Shown here: in pieces, positions 42,186-51,511 of the stretch
Layout: the number at the start of each line of letters is the position of its first letter
Position numbering within the stretch: the first letter of the stretch is position 1
Origin: Saprospiraceae bacterium
GTDB taxonomy: Bacteria > Bacteroidota > Bacteroidia > Chitinophagales > Saprospiraceae
NCBI GenBank assembly: GCA_021604865.1
Contig: BQJU01000025.1
Location: 33,421 to 97,420, forward strand
DNA length: 64,000 nt
Direction: 5' to 3'
Position numbers and translations under genes: made by a program
Notes under the pieces: generated by a model
What the model was told of the DNA's origin: nothing
Database searches by the model: none
What the model saw: the letters and a program-made list of their open reading frames with translations, nothing else

Positions 42186-45100
42186 ATGCGCCCAATTAAC
42201 ACGCTAATACTCCTATCAAAGGTACTCTTGGTATGCTCGTTATACCTTATGGCGAGCTTGTGGAGCACACTCAATGCTCAAGACCTCCAACTCGAACGTA
42301 TTCCGCCCGAATTGGGCCTTTCCCAAAACAACATCAAGTGCCTGATGCAGGACCGCAAAGGTTTTCTATGGGTAGGTACGCAGGATGGCCTCAATCGCTT
42401 TGATGGCTACCAATTTAAAGTATTTCGCAATGATCCTTTTGATTCCAAATCCTTGAGTGACAACAGGATTGAAGCGGTACTGCAAGATCGGGTAGGCAGG
42501 ATTTGGGTTGCCACTGAATATGGATTAAACCTCTTCGATGCTGAGCAGGAGATCTTTTATCGAATATTGCCGGATTCTACTCGCTCTGATTGGCTGAGCA
42601 ATCCGATTACGACCAGTATCATGGAAGATCGAAACGGATCCATTTGGTTAAGCACCGTAAATGGCCTGAACAAATTGGTTTTGCCAGCCCAGAGTCGCAA
42701 CCTGGATAGCCTGCAGATCACCTCTTTTATGCACGATCCGGACAACAAAAATAGTGTAGGAGGCACTTTAATGGAAAATTTGGTGCAGGATGAACAAGGT
42801 ACTTATTGGTTACAATTATCGGATAGAAGATTTCAGAGATTTGTGTTTGATGAAAAAAGCAACACTTATATTTTTAGTCGAGAGGTAGATGATTTTCCCG
42901 ACTCTCATTGGAAAAAACAAATAGAAAATGGGCAAAAAGTCTTATTGGGCAAAGGCCGGAATGGCAAAATCTGGATGGGTGTGGGAACCGGACTGGTTTG
43001 TTGGGATTCCCGCAAAAAAGCTTTTAATTATTATTCGTTTAAAAAATCGGATCAGCAAATTGATAGCATCAACTGGATCAACTACGGAGACTTGCTGGAA
43101 GATAAAGACGGAAAAATTTGGGTGAGTCATTATGGAGGCTTGATCGCTTTTAATACACGTACCGGTTTTTTTGAAAATTACAATCCCGAATCCACAAGTC
43201 TGGATCATGCTTTTTATTATGGCGTAGGACCAATGCTGGAGGATAAAGGCGACATTTTATGGTTTGGAACAAGGGGAAAAGGTTTATTTAAATACGATCC
43301 CAATACACAGCGCTTCTCGAAGGTTGGCGCAAAAAGAAATGAAAAATCCCTTTGGCAAGGAAATAGCCTGCGATCAATCTACAAAACCAGAGACGGAAAC
43401 CTCTGGATTGGCCCCACGGATAAAGGCTTATTTGTAGTAGATCGACAAAGTGGATTAAAACGAGCCGTGACCCCCGTACCAGCTGGCGAAAATAATTATG
43501 GGATCATATATTCGATGTTGCAAGACCGATCCGGGGCACTCTGGTTAGCCACCGAAGAATTTGGCCTTTTAAAGTTTTCAAAATGGCAAAACAATGGGAA
43601 AGTGAACATAGAAGGAAATTATCACCCCATGCCCGATAGCGAGGCGCTTATGGACGCCGTAGTGTGTGACGTTATCGAAGATAGGAATGGAAAAATATGG
43701 ATTGTAACCGGAACTCATTTATGCTCTTTTGATCAGGATACCGAACAATTCACCCGGTATCCCTTTCCACAGCACGACCTAAAGTTATTGTATCAGATTA
43801 AGTTTCCACTCCCTTCCATTTGCCTGGATCAACAAGGCACCTTTTGGATAGGTACTCAACAAGGAATTTTAAAATTCGATCCTAAACGACATTCCTTTAA
43901 ACTATTTCAAAGTGATTCAAAAAACCCACATAGCTTAAGTAATGATCTTGTACAGGATATTGTGGAGGACCCCAAAAACCCTGATCGTTTTTTATGGATC
44001 GGTACCACCGGTGGTGGACTCAATCGCTTTGATATTCAACAGGAAACTTTCACCTATTTTTCAGAAAAAGACGGCCTGCCAGACATGGTCGTCTATGCCA
44101 TCCTGCCAGACCAGGAAGGCAATCTATGGTTGAGCACCAACAAAGGACTTTCTTTATTTAATCCGGAGAACCAAAGCTTTAGAAATTTTGATGAGGGAGA
44201 CGGATTGCAGGATATTGAATTTAACTCCAGGGCCCACCACAAAAGTGAAGATGGGGAATTGTTCTTCGGAGGCATCAGTGGGTTTAATGCCTTCTATCCC
44301 CAGGATGTGCTTTACAGTAATCTCAACCCGCCGGCCATTGTGATCACCGATTTAAAAATTTCTAATAAATCTGTGCGTAAAAAGGAAGGACATCCTGCTT
44401 TAAAGAAAGCCATTGAATATGCGGACGAAGTCGTTCTTTCTTATCAGGATAAAACTTTTTCCTTTGAATTTGCCGTGCTTAATTATACGGCCTCGTCTAA
44501 AAATAGCTATGCTTATAAAATGTATGGCTTTGATGAAGACTGGCAGCAGGCGGGAACCAATCGTTCCGCCACCTACACCAACCTTGATCCTGGTGAATAT
44601 ACGTTCCAGGTAAAAGGCGCGAATAGTGATGGGATATGGAATGAAGAAGGAATAGCGATTAAAGTCTTTATTTTACCTCCCTGGTGGCGCACTACCTGGG
44701 CTTATGCACTTTATCTTGGCTTAGCCTTCCTTTTGATCTACCTTTTTCGGCGGAATGAGCGCAGACAACAAAAGTTAAAATACAACCTGAATTTGGAAAA
44801 AATAGAGGCGGAGAAACTTAAAGAAATTGACCAATTAAAATCGCGTTTTTATACCAATATCACCCACGAATTCCGAACGCCTTTAACGGTGATCCTGGGC
44901 ATTGCCGATCAATTGGGCGGAAATTCCAAACTGACGCTGAAAGAAAGCGCTCAACTCATTCGCCGCAATGGCAAAAATCTACTGGGACTTATTAACCAAC
45001 TGCTAGCTTTGTCCAAACTGGAAAGCAATTCCATCAAGCTTAACCTACAGCAGGCCGATATTGTCCCTTTTTTGAGGTATGTCACCGAATCCTTCCAAAC

Positions 45101-46382
45101 TTATGCCAACAGCAAAAATTTGCAATTGCGTTTTTTTACCCTGAAGGAAAAACTCGTCATGGATTATGACCCGGCGCAATTGCGGCAAATTCTCACCAAT
45201 TTGTTATCCAATGCCTTCAAATTCACCCCTTCTGAAGGGGTCATAGAGGTGCGCTTAACGCAACATGAAGATAATTGCCAAATCGCGGTCCGGGATACAG
45301 GAATTGGAATTGCTGCCGAAAACCTTCCCTTTATCTTTGATCGTTTCTATCAAACGGCTTCCCCAAATTCCGGAGCGAATACCCGCGAAGGTGAAGGCTC
45401 CGGAATAGGCCTGGCACATACGCAGGAATTGGTCAAACTGATGAAGGGGAAGATTGAGGTGGAAAGTATACTTGAGCAGGGAACAAAGATTACGGTTTCG
45501 CTTCCTATTTGCAATGATGCTCCCTTATGGTCTACTTCCTTCGAAGAATTTCAACCTGCAAATACACCAATGGAGCACTTTCCTCTTGTTATGGACGAAG
45601 GTCATTTAGCTAAGAAAAAGAAACCTTTATCCAAAAATGAAGAACGCCCGATCCTCTTGATCATAGAAGATAATGCCGATGTGGTTACCTATCTAAAAAC
45701 CTGTTTGCAGGGACTTTATCAAATTGAAGTGGCTTATAACGGTTCTATTGGAACAGAAAAAGCCTTAGCCAGCATACCCGATCTGATCATTAGCGATGTC
45801 ATGATGCCGGGTAAGGATGGTTTTGAGGTCTGTGATACCTTAAAAAAAGATGAACGCACCAGCCATATTCCCATTATTCTTTTGACGGCCAAAGCAGATG
45901 CTGCCTCCAAACTGGAAGGTTTGAAAAGCGGCGCGGATGCTTATTTAGCCAAACCCTTCGACCGGGAAGAATTGTTGGTTCGATTGGAAAAACTGATCGA
46001 ATTGCGGAAGCGCATCAAAGCCAGATTTGCCAATATCCTGACGGATGATAAAAACGATTTTCCACTGGAGGATTCCTTTTTATCCAAAGTAAAAAATATT
46101 GTCGCCGAAAACAGTGCTGACGAAGACTTCGATTTAATGCAATTGTGCCGGGCCATCGGTATGAGCCGTTCGCAATTGTTTCGAAAAATGAAAGCCCTGA
46201 TCGGTGAATCTCCCTCCCATTTTATCCGCTCCTATCGGCTACAACAGGGTAGAAAACTATTGGAAAACACCAACCTCACCATTTCAGAAATCACTTTTCG
46301 GGTGGGTTTTAAAGACGCCACCCACTTTTCCAAGGCTTTTCAAGAAGAATTTGGAATCACTCCGAGTGCAACACGCAACTAG
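42186..46382 (+). CDS. Hybrid two-component system protein (propeller sensor, histidine kinase, receiver, AraC)
   Basis: 1398 residues from the ATG at 42186, which puts a signal/TM segment (LILLSKVLLVCSLYLMASLW) at the N-terminus; the TTG at 42114 is rejected. Domains in order: reg_prop propellers (~35-725, many G.IW.GT..GLNRFD motifs), Y_Y_Y (~745-835, ending ILPPWWRTTW), TM (~840-860), HisKA with THEFRTPL, HATPase with NLLSNAFKFTP, DTGIGI and GSGIGLA, a receiver (SDVMMPGKDGFE; LTAKAD; AKPF) and a C-terminal AraC HTH (ISEITFRVGFKDATHFSKAF). Such proteins sense periplasmic sugars or other ligands and switch nearby operons. The adjacent secreted phosphoesterase gene (46577) is the most likely target. 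Confidence 0.95.
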   Translation: MRPINTLILLSKVLLVCSLYLMASLWSTLNAQDLQLERIPPELGLSQNNIKCLMQDRKGFLWVGTQDGLNRFDGYQFKVFRNDPFDSKSLSDNRIEAVLQDRVGRIWVATEYGLNLFDAEQEIFYRILPDSTRSDWLSNPITTSIMEDRNGSIWLSTVNGLNKLVLPAQSRNLDSLQITSFMHDPDNKNSVGGTLMENLVQDEQGTYWLQLSDRRFQRFVFDEKSNTYIFSREVDDFPDSHWKKQIENGQKVLLGKGRNGKIWMGVGTGLVCWDSRKKAFNYYSFKKSDQQIDSINWINYGDLLEDKDGKIWVSHYGGLIAFNTRTGFFENYNPESTSLDHAFYYGVGPMLEDKGDILWFGTRGKGLFKYDPNTQRFSKVGAKRNEKSLWQGNSLRSIYKTRDGNLWIGPTDKGLFVVDRQSGLKRAVTPVPAGENNYGIIYSMLQDRSGALWLATEEFGLLKFSKWQNNGKVNIEGNYHPMPDSEALMDAVVCDVIEDRNGKIWIVTGTHLCSFDQDTEQFTRYPFPQHDLKLLYQIKFPLPSICLDQQGTFWIGTQQGILKFDPKRHSFKLFQSDSKNPHSLSNDLVQDIVEDPKNPDRFLWIGTTGGGLNRFDIQQETFTYFSEKDGLPDMVVYAILPDQEGNLWLSTNKGLSLFNPENQSFRNFDEGDGLQDIEFNSRAHHKSEDGELFFGGISGFNAFYPQDVLYSNLNPPAIVITDLKISNKSVRKKEGHPALKKAIEYADEVVLSYQDKTFSFEFAVLNYTASSKNSYAYKMYGFDEDWQQAGTNRSATYTNLDPGEYTFQVKGANSDGIWNEEGIAIKVFILPPWWRTTWAYALYLGLAFLLIYLFRRNERRQQKLKYNLNLEKIEAEKLKEIDQLKSRFYTNITHEFRTPLTVILGIADQLGGNSKLTLKESAQLIRRNGKNLLGLINQLLALSKLESNSIKLNLQQADIVPFLRYVTESFQTYANSKNLQLRFFTLKEKLVMDYDPAQLRQILTNLLSNAFKFTPSEGVIEVRLTQHEDNCQIAVRDTGIGIAAENLPFIFDRFYQTASPNSGANTREGEGSGIGLAHTQELVKLMKGKIEVESILEQGTKITVSLPICNDAPLWSTSFEEFQPANTPMEHFPLVMDEGHLAKKKKPLSKNEERPILLIIEDNADVVTYLKTCLQGLYQIEVAYNGSIGTEKALASIPDLIISDVMMPGKDGFEVCDTLKKDERTSHIPIILLTAKADAASKLEGLKSGADAYLAKPFDREELLVRLEKLIELRKRIKARFANILTDDKNDFPLEDSFLSKVKNIVAENSADEDFDLMQLCRAIGMSRSQLFRKMKALIGESPSHFIRSYRLQQGRKLLENTNLTISEITFRVGFKDATHFSKAFQEEFGITPSATRN

Positions 46383-46576
46383 CTGAAAGGCAATATCTTG
46401 CAAATGTTCTGTTTTTTTTTATGCAACCAATCACCACGGTTTTTTGCATCACTACAACCATTTGACCTCCCCTTGGGACGCATTGACGGTGCTTTTTTGG
46501 GGATGCAGACACATCTTTGTCAAAAGCAATTTTGTGCCCCCCCCCTGCTACACTTAACCTTTAATCCATTTCAATC

Positions 46577-49500
46577 ATGAAAAAAAGAAATTTAAAACTA
46601 AAGGCACTGATCCTTTTTAGTTTATTAATTGGACTTCAGCAATTGGGAAGAGCACATTGTATTTATAATTATTCAGGGGTAACGATAAAAGCAAGTGTTA
46701 GCCCAGGAGATTTTACCAAAACCATATCCCATAATGATAGTGAATGTTGCAATTCGACAAATTCGGACTGTCATCCTATTGAACCTCGGACCACAACTCA
46801 ATTATATACGGCTACCATCGAAGTCGGTGATGTAAAAATCACCGTCCCATTGGAAGCTGGAGGGTTTCTTGAGGTATATTCCGTTACCGAAGAACCGGGC
46901 CGGGAAGCAATGATCACCTGCCTCTCTTATGGTGCTGATGGTAATTTAAAAACAACAAGACCCTTTTACACTGGATCCGGCAACCGCTCCATAAAATTTC
47001 TGGCAACCGGTGATCCCCAGTATAATAATCAAGTCAATGAAAATACAATAAGATCAAGTATAGTACTCAATACTATACAGGGGCGGTTGAATCCTGTAGG
47101 TGCCCAATATCGGGGTATTATTGTTTCAGGAGATTGTACTCAAAATTCCCGCAAAGATGAGTATGATACGTATAAAGACCTTACGAAAACCTATAATAAT
47201 TGGATTTACGATGGCATAGGCAATCACGATTTATTTAATCCTGATTGGACGGAATACACGGCTTGTCCTTTGTTAGACTATTGCCAGGATCCCTTTATGA
47301 TATTTGACGATATCAAAGAGAGAAAACGAAGTTCTTCCGTGAATTTTTCAAATGTGAATGGAGAAATATATAAGGCAAGCCTCCCTGCGCCCTTTACTAG
47401 CGTAAGTTATGATTTTCATTCATTCAAACCTCCGCATTATTCATGGGATTGGGAAGATGTACACTTTGTGCAGCTCAATCTCTATCCTGGAAATGGGCAT
47501 GGGCAAGCAGATCATGACCCCGATGGAGATCCGTACTACCTTACTCCGATGAATAGTTTGGCGTTCTTGGAGGCAGACCTGCAAAGTCATGTCGCAAATT
47601 CGCCTGATCCATGTCGACCAATAGTGCTGATCCACCATTATGGAATGGATAATTTTTCAATTGGCGATGATGATGGAGATGGTAATTTCGGAGAGTCCGG
47701 AGAGCGGGAATGGTGGACTGCAGCGGATAGATTGGCTTATTGGAATGCTATTGCTGATTATAATGTGGCTGCCATCATTACAGGGCATAATCATACAGCA
47801 ACTGATTTCTATATTCCATGGTCGAGGCCAGACGGCACCACCGAAGGCCCCAATGCTATTCCCACTTTTATTGCAGGAGGGGCTAAAGATGGAGGCTATT
47901 TTATTGAGGTAGAGATGAATAATAGTCAGCTGATTGCTACGCGATTCGAACAGATGGGAGGGGCCTTGGGCATCCAGTTTTCACAAGTAGATCAGGAAGT
48001 CGTCCCCTTAATTGATGATTGTCCTCCAATTGCCCTTTGTAAAGATGCAACGGTGGCTTTAGATAATAATGGCAATGGAACCCTTCTACCTGATGATGTG
48101 GATAATGGAAGCCATGATGATAATGGTATTGTGGACTGGAATCTATCACAAACGGACTTTGATTGTTCAGATGTTTCTCCGCTTAAAGTAACCATAACCT
48201 TGAGTGTTACGGATGGAACCGGACAGACAGCTACCTGCCAAAGTCGGGTATTAGTGAGAGATAGCGGTGATCCAACTGCAATATGCAAGGATATAACGGT
48301 ATCCCTGGATGAAGCCGGCCAGGCACGAGTAGCCTCAAACGACCTTGATGATGGCTCCTATGATGCCTGCCCAGGGCCTATTTCTTTCTTTTTTCCCGGA
48401 GACCATATTTTTCAAAATTTTGACTGTAGTAATATCGGCGATAACCCCGTTACTGTACGCGTTTTTGATAATTATGGAAATATTGGCACCTGCAATCCTA
48501 CCGTGACCGTAGTCGATGACATGGCGCCCGAAGCTGTTTGTAAGAATCTTACTATTAATGTAGGTTCATCTGGTTTAATTTCTATTGCTGTTTACCAAAT
48601 TGACGATGGTTCAAACGACAATTGCAACATAGCTTCTTATGCTTTAAGCCGGACAATCTTCACTTGCACTGATATAGGCGTTAATCCCATAACGATGACG
48701 GTCACAGACGTTAGCGGTAATAATAATCCTTGTAATACTTTCGTAACCGTAGAAGATAATGTCCCACCAGAAGCACTTTGTCAGGATGTGACCATTCAGT
48801 TGGATGTCAATGGTGAAGCTTCGGTCACTGCCGGCCAGGTAGATAATGGTTCTGATGATGTCTGCGGCCTTGAATCTATCACCTTAAGCCAGGCAAACTT
48901 TGATTGTGCCGAGGTAGGCGGTAATGAGGTAACGCTGACGGCCACTGACGGCAGTGGTAATCCGAATACCTGTACGACTACAGTGACCGTAGAAGATAAT
49001 ATAGCGCCAGAAGCGCGTTGTCAGGATGCCACCATTCAGTTGGATGTCAATGGCGCAGCATCGGTCACTGTCAATGAGGTAGATGATAATTCTAATGACG
49101 CCTGCGGTCTTGCATCCATGGCATTAAGCCAGACGAGCTTTGATTGTGCCGAGGTAGGTGGTAATGAGGTAATACTGACAGCCACAGATGTCAACGGTAA
49201 TCAGAATACCTGCACGGCTACTGTGACCGTAGAAGATAATGTCCCCCCGGAAGCACTTTGTCAGGATGTGACCATTAAGTTGGACGCCAATGGCGCAGCA
49301 TCGGTCACTGCCAGTGCGGTAGATAATGGTTCTAATGACGCTTGCGGCCTTGCGTCCATAGCATTAAATCAGACGAATTTTGTTTGTAGCGAGGTGGGTG
49401 ATAATGAGGTAATACTGACGGCCACAGATGTCAACAGTAATATAAATACCTGTACCGCCAAAGTGACGGTAGAAGATAAGGTAATTCCGGAAGCACTTTG

Positions 49501-50830
49501 TCAGGATGTCACTATTCAGTTGGGTGCCAATGGCGCAGCATCGGTCACTGCCGGTCAGGTAGATGATGGTTCTAATGACGCCTGTGGTCTAGAATCTATG
49601 GCATTAAATCAGACGAATTTTGTTTGTGCCGAGGTAGGTGGTAATGAGGTAATACTAACGGTTACAGATGTCAACAGTAATACCAATACCTGTACCGCCA
49701 CAGTGACGGTAGAAGATAATGTAATTCCTGAAATATCGCTTTGTCAAGGCAATGCACTAGATTTTAATGGCGAAAATGAGCTGCTTTCTTCGTCGGTTAT
49801 TGATTTTGCAGCTACTGATGCCTGTGGCCTGGTCTCCACTATTTATGATCCCGAATATATCACGTGTGATCATTTAGGAATGAATATTCCCGTTACCGTT
49901 ACGACAACCGATGTTAATGGCAATGCCAATAGTTGTATTGCCAATGTTGAAGTCACCGGTCTGCCATGTGGCTGGGAAGACTATGACGATGACGGGATTG
50001 GTTGTGAAGATAGTAATGATGCGAGCTACGATGTGCCTTCTGAGAGCTTTACGCTGGTCAGTGAAGGCTGTTATTCTACCAATTTCACCGCCGATGATGC
50101 CGCTTATGTAAAATATGATCTATGTGGAGATGGTGAAATCATAGCGCATATTGCTTCTATCAGCCCACTTGGGCAAGGATGGGCCGGCATAAGTATGAGG
50201 GAAAACGAAGCACCAGGATCTAAAAAAGTAGCACTAAGTACTAATTTATCTAATTTTTGCCGCCGGGAAGTCAGGTTTAGCACCAATGGTAGTGCTTATC
50301 CACAACAGTTTTTCCGTCCAGGAGCAAGTTGGCTTAAGCTAGTACGAAATGGCAATCAGTTTAGAGGTTATCTATCAACAAATGGTTCCAGCTGGCAATC
50401 CGCAATGGCATACAATATGAATATGTCGAATTGCATCCAATTGGGCCTGTATCTCACCAACTATAACAGTGCAACGGTTACCGCAATTTTTGATCAGGTC
50501 TCTGTGACCGGAGCAGGTAACTTAGCATTCAGTACACCAGAGGTCAGCCTGGGAGAAGTTGGCGCCACTTATTTTGATGCCAAAGATTTCTCCATTTTTC
50601 CCAACCCTGCTAAAGAGCAACTCTACCTGAATCTCGACAATTATTATGGCCAGGAAGTTCAGATTGTTATCATCAATCATTTGGGGCAAACACTCCTTCA
50701 GCGTAAGCTGGATCAGGTGGGCACAAAACCAGAGAAATTGGACCTCAATGTATTAAGCAATGGCACTTATTTTATAAAAATAAATACCGATAAAGGTCAA
50801 AAAGTAAAACAATTTTTAATAGCGAAATAG
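46577..50830 (+). CDS. Secreted calcineurin-like phosphoesterase with HYR-like repeats and T9SS type A tail
   Basis: 1417 residues with a signal peptide (~1-26). The metallophosphoesterase domain (~140-450) has ATGDPQYN (Asp146), SGDCTQN (Asp186), GNHD (~216-219), IHHYG (~353) and GHNHT (~403-407), a full two-metal set. A chain of eight ~80-residue HYR-like modules follows (~486-1127: LCQDVTIQLD...DACGL...TVTVEDN), the last ones almost identical. Then comes a laminin-G/jellyroll-like region (~1160-1320) and a T9SS type A sorting domain (FSIFPNPAKEQLY, LSNGTYFIKI). Expected at the cell surface or released; the substrate (phosphate ester, phosphodiester or nucleotide) cannot be told. A terminator follows at 50849. 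Confidence 0.9.
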   Translation: MKKRNLKLKALILFSLLIGLQQLGRAHCIYNYSGVTIKASVSPGDFTKTISHNDSECCNSTNSDCHPIEPRTTTQLYTATIEVGDVKITVPLEAGGFLEVYSVTEEPGREAMITCLSYGADGNLKTTRPFYTGSGNRSIKFLATGDPQYNNQVNENTIRSSIVLNTIQGRLNPVGAQYRGIIVSGDCTQNSRKDEYDTYKDLTKTYNNWIYDGIGNHDLFNPDWTEYTACPLLDYCQDPFMIFDDIKERKRSSSVNFSNVNGEIYKASLPAPFTSVSYDFHSFKPPHYSWDWEDVHFVQLNLYPGNGHGQADHDPDGDPYYLTPMNSLAFLEADLQSHVANSPDPCRPIVLIHHYGMDNFSIGDDDGDGNFGESGEREWWTAADRLAYWNAIADYNVAAIITGHNHTATDFYIPWSRPDGTTEGPNAIPTFIAGGAKDGGYFIEVEMNNSQLIATRFEQMGGALGIQFSQVDQEVVPLIDDCPPIALCKDATVALDNNGNGTLLPDDVDNGSHDDNGIVDWNLSQTDFDCSDVSPLKVTITLSVTDGTGQTATCQSRVLVRDSGDPTAICKDITVSLDEAGQARVASNDLDDGSYDACPGPISFFFPGDHIFQNFDCSNIGDNPVTVRVFDNYGNIGTCNPTVTVVDDMAPEAVCKNLTINVGSSGLISIAVYQIDDGSNDNCNIASYALSRTIFTCTDIGVNPITMTVTDVSGNNNPCNTFVTVEDNVPPEALCQDVTIQLDVNGEASVTAGQVDNGSDDVCGLESITLSQANFDCAEVGGNEVTLTATDGSGNPNTCTTTVTVEDNIAPEARCQDATIQLDVNGAASVTVNEVDDNSNDACGLASMALSQTSFDCAEVGGNEVILTATDVNGNQNTCTATVTVEDNVPPEALCQDVTIKLDANGAASVTASAVDNGSNDACGLASIALNQTNFVCSEVGDNEVILTATDVNSNINTCTAKVTVEDKVIPEALCQDVTIQLGANGAASVTAGQVDDGSNDACGLESMALNQTNFVCAEVGGNEVILTVTDVNSNTNTCTATVTVEDNVIPEISLCQGNALDFNGENELLSSSVIDFAATDACGLVSTIYDPEYITCDHLGMNIPVTVTTTDVNGNANSCIANVEVTGLPCGWEDYDDDGIGCEDSNDASYDVPSESFTLVSEGCYSTNFTADDAAYVKYDLCGDGEIIAHIASISPLGQGWAGISMRENEAPGSKKVALSTNLSNFCRREVRFSTNGSAYPQQFFRPGASWLKLVRNGNQFRGYLSTNGSSWQSAMAYNMNMSNCIQLGLYLTNYNSATVTAIFDQVSVTGAGNLAFSTPEVSLGEVGATYFDAKDFSIFPNPAKEQLYLNLDNYYGQEVQIVIINHLGQTLLQRKLDQVGTKPEKLDLNVLSNGTYFIKINTDKGQKVKQFLIAK
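48761..49720 (+). repeat. Four near-identical 240-bp in-frame tandem repeats in the phosphoesterase gene
   Basis: The marker GT(A/G)GAAGATAA recurs at 48749, 48989, 49229, 49469 and 49709, exactly 240 bases apart. Each unit encodes one 80-residue HYR-like module. The flanking modules at 48040-48760 are related but diverged. High DNA identity allows copy-number change by recombination without breaking the frame. Confidence 0.85.
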
Positions 50831-50848
50831 TCCCCCTTTTATTGATTG

Positions 50849-50886
50849 GAATAGAGCTCCTTTGGGAGCCCTATTCTTATTTTTAA
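50849..50886. terminator. Bidirectional rho-independent terminator
   Basis: GAATAG-A-GCTCC (50849-50860) pairs with GGAGC-C-CTATTC (50865-50876) around a TTTG loop, followed by a T-rich stretch on the plus strand and preceded by A/T-rich sequence for the minus strand. It separates the convergent phosphoesterase and lipoprotein genes. Confidence 0.85.
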
Positions 50887-50892
50887 GCCTAA

Positions 50893-51486
50893 TTAATGAC
50901 AGCTTGCATAAGCACGCCGTATTCCTTCATTATTGCTAACGGTCGTCGTTGTCCCATTTTCAAAAACAAGGTCTACAGGGAATTGTAATGTAGGATTTGC
51001 TCTGGTATCTGGATTGGCTGCATACCACGCTCTGATCTCAGCCCGGATTTCTTCTGCAGTGCCCGAAATTTCCGCGCCATCTGACATGACAAAGGTGACG
51101 GGGAATACTAGGTTGAAACATTCATGCCGGTCCCGACCTTCTTCACCACGGCGGCGTTCGCGGTCACGGTGCCTTCTCAGCTCTCTTCCATTCCGGTCAA
51201 AATAGACCTCTGTACGCTCTCCAATGCACGTTCCCATTCCCCTGCGCATGCTCACTTCGTACCCCAGTTCAGGAGCGAGACTGGCAATCTCGACATAACT
51301 TTCTGCATAATCTTGGGTCAATAAAGAGGACGCCTCAGCCGGTAAGGTTGTAGCACTAATATTCTGTTTGTTAGCCTCCTGTATAGCCTGTATTAAGGCA
51401 TCGTCCGACATGACCTCGCTGCTTTTTTCACAAGAGGTAAAAGCGAACAATACCACTGCTAGAAAACTCAAAAATTTAAAATTCAT
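50893..51486 (-). CDS. Lipoprotein of the ECF-sigma operon, function unknown
   Basis: 197 residues with a signal peptide and lipobox (FLAVVLFAFTSC, Cys19). The mature protein has a highly charged Arg/Glu segment at ~101-120 (RHRDRERRRGEEGRDRHE) between two beta-like regions: FNLVFPVTFVMSDGAEISGTAEE and PTLQFPVDLVFENGTTTTVSNNE. These two halves resemble each other (FPVxxVxxxG...), suggesting an internal duplication. It is 25 bases after the barrel gene on the same strand and is probably part of the sigma operon; it may be a cell-surface partner of the barrel. No family is recognised. Confidence 0.75.
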   Translation of the reverse strand: MNFKFLSFLAVVLFAFTSCEKSSEVMSDDALIQAIQEANKQNISATTLPAEASSLLTQDYAESYVEIASLAPELGYEVSMRRGMGTCIGERTEVYFDRNGRELRRHRDRERRRGEEGRDRHECFNLVFPVTFVMSDGAEISGTAEEIRAEIRAWYAANPDTRANPTLQFPVDLVFENGTTTTVSNNEGIRRAYASCH

Positions 51487-51511
51487 GGTAGAAAAATTTA
51501 AAAATTAGAAA

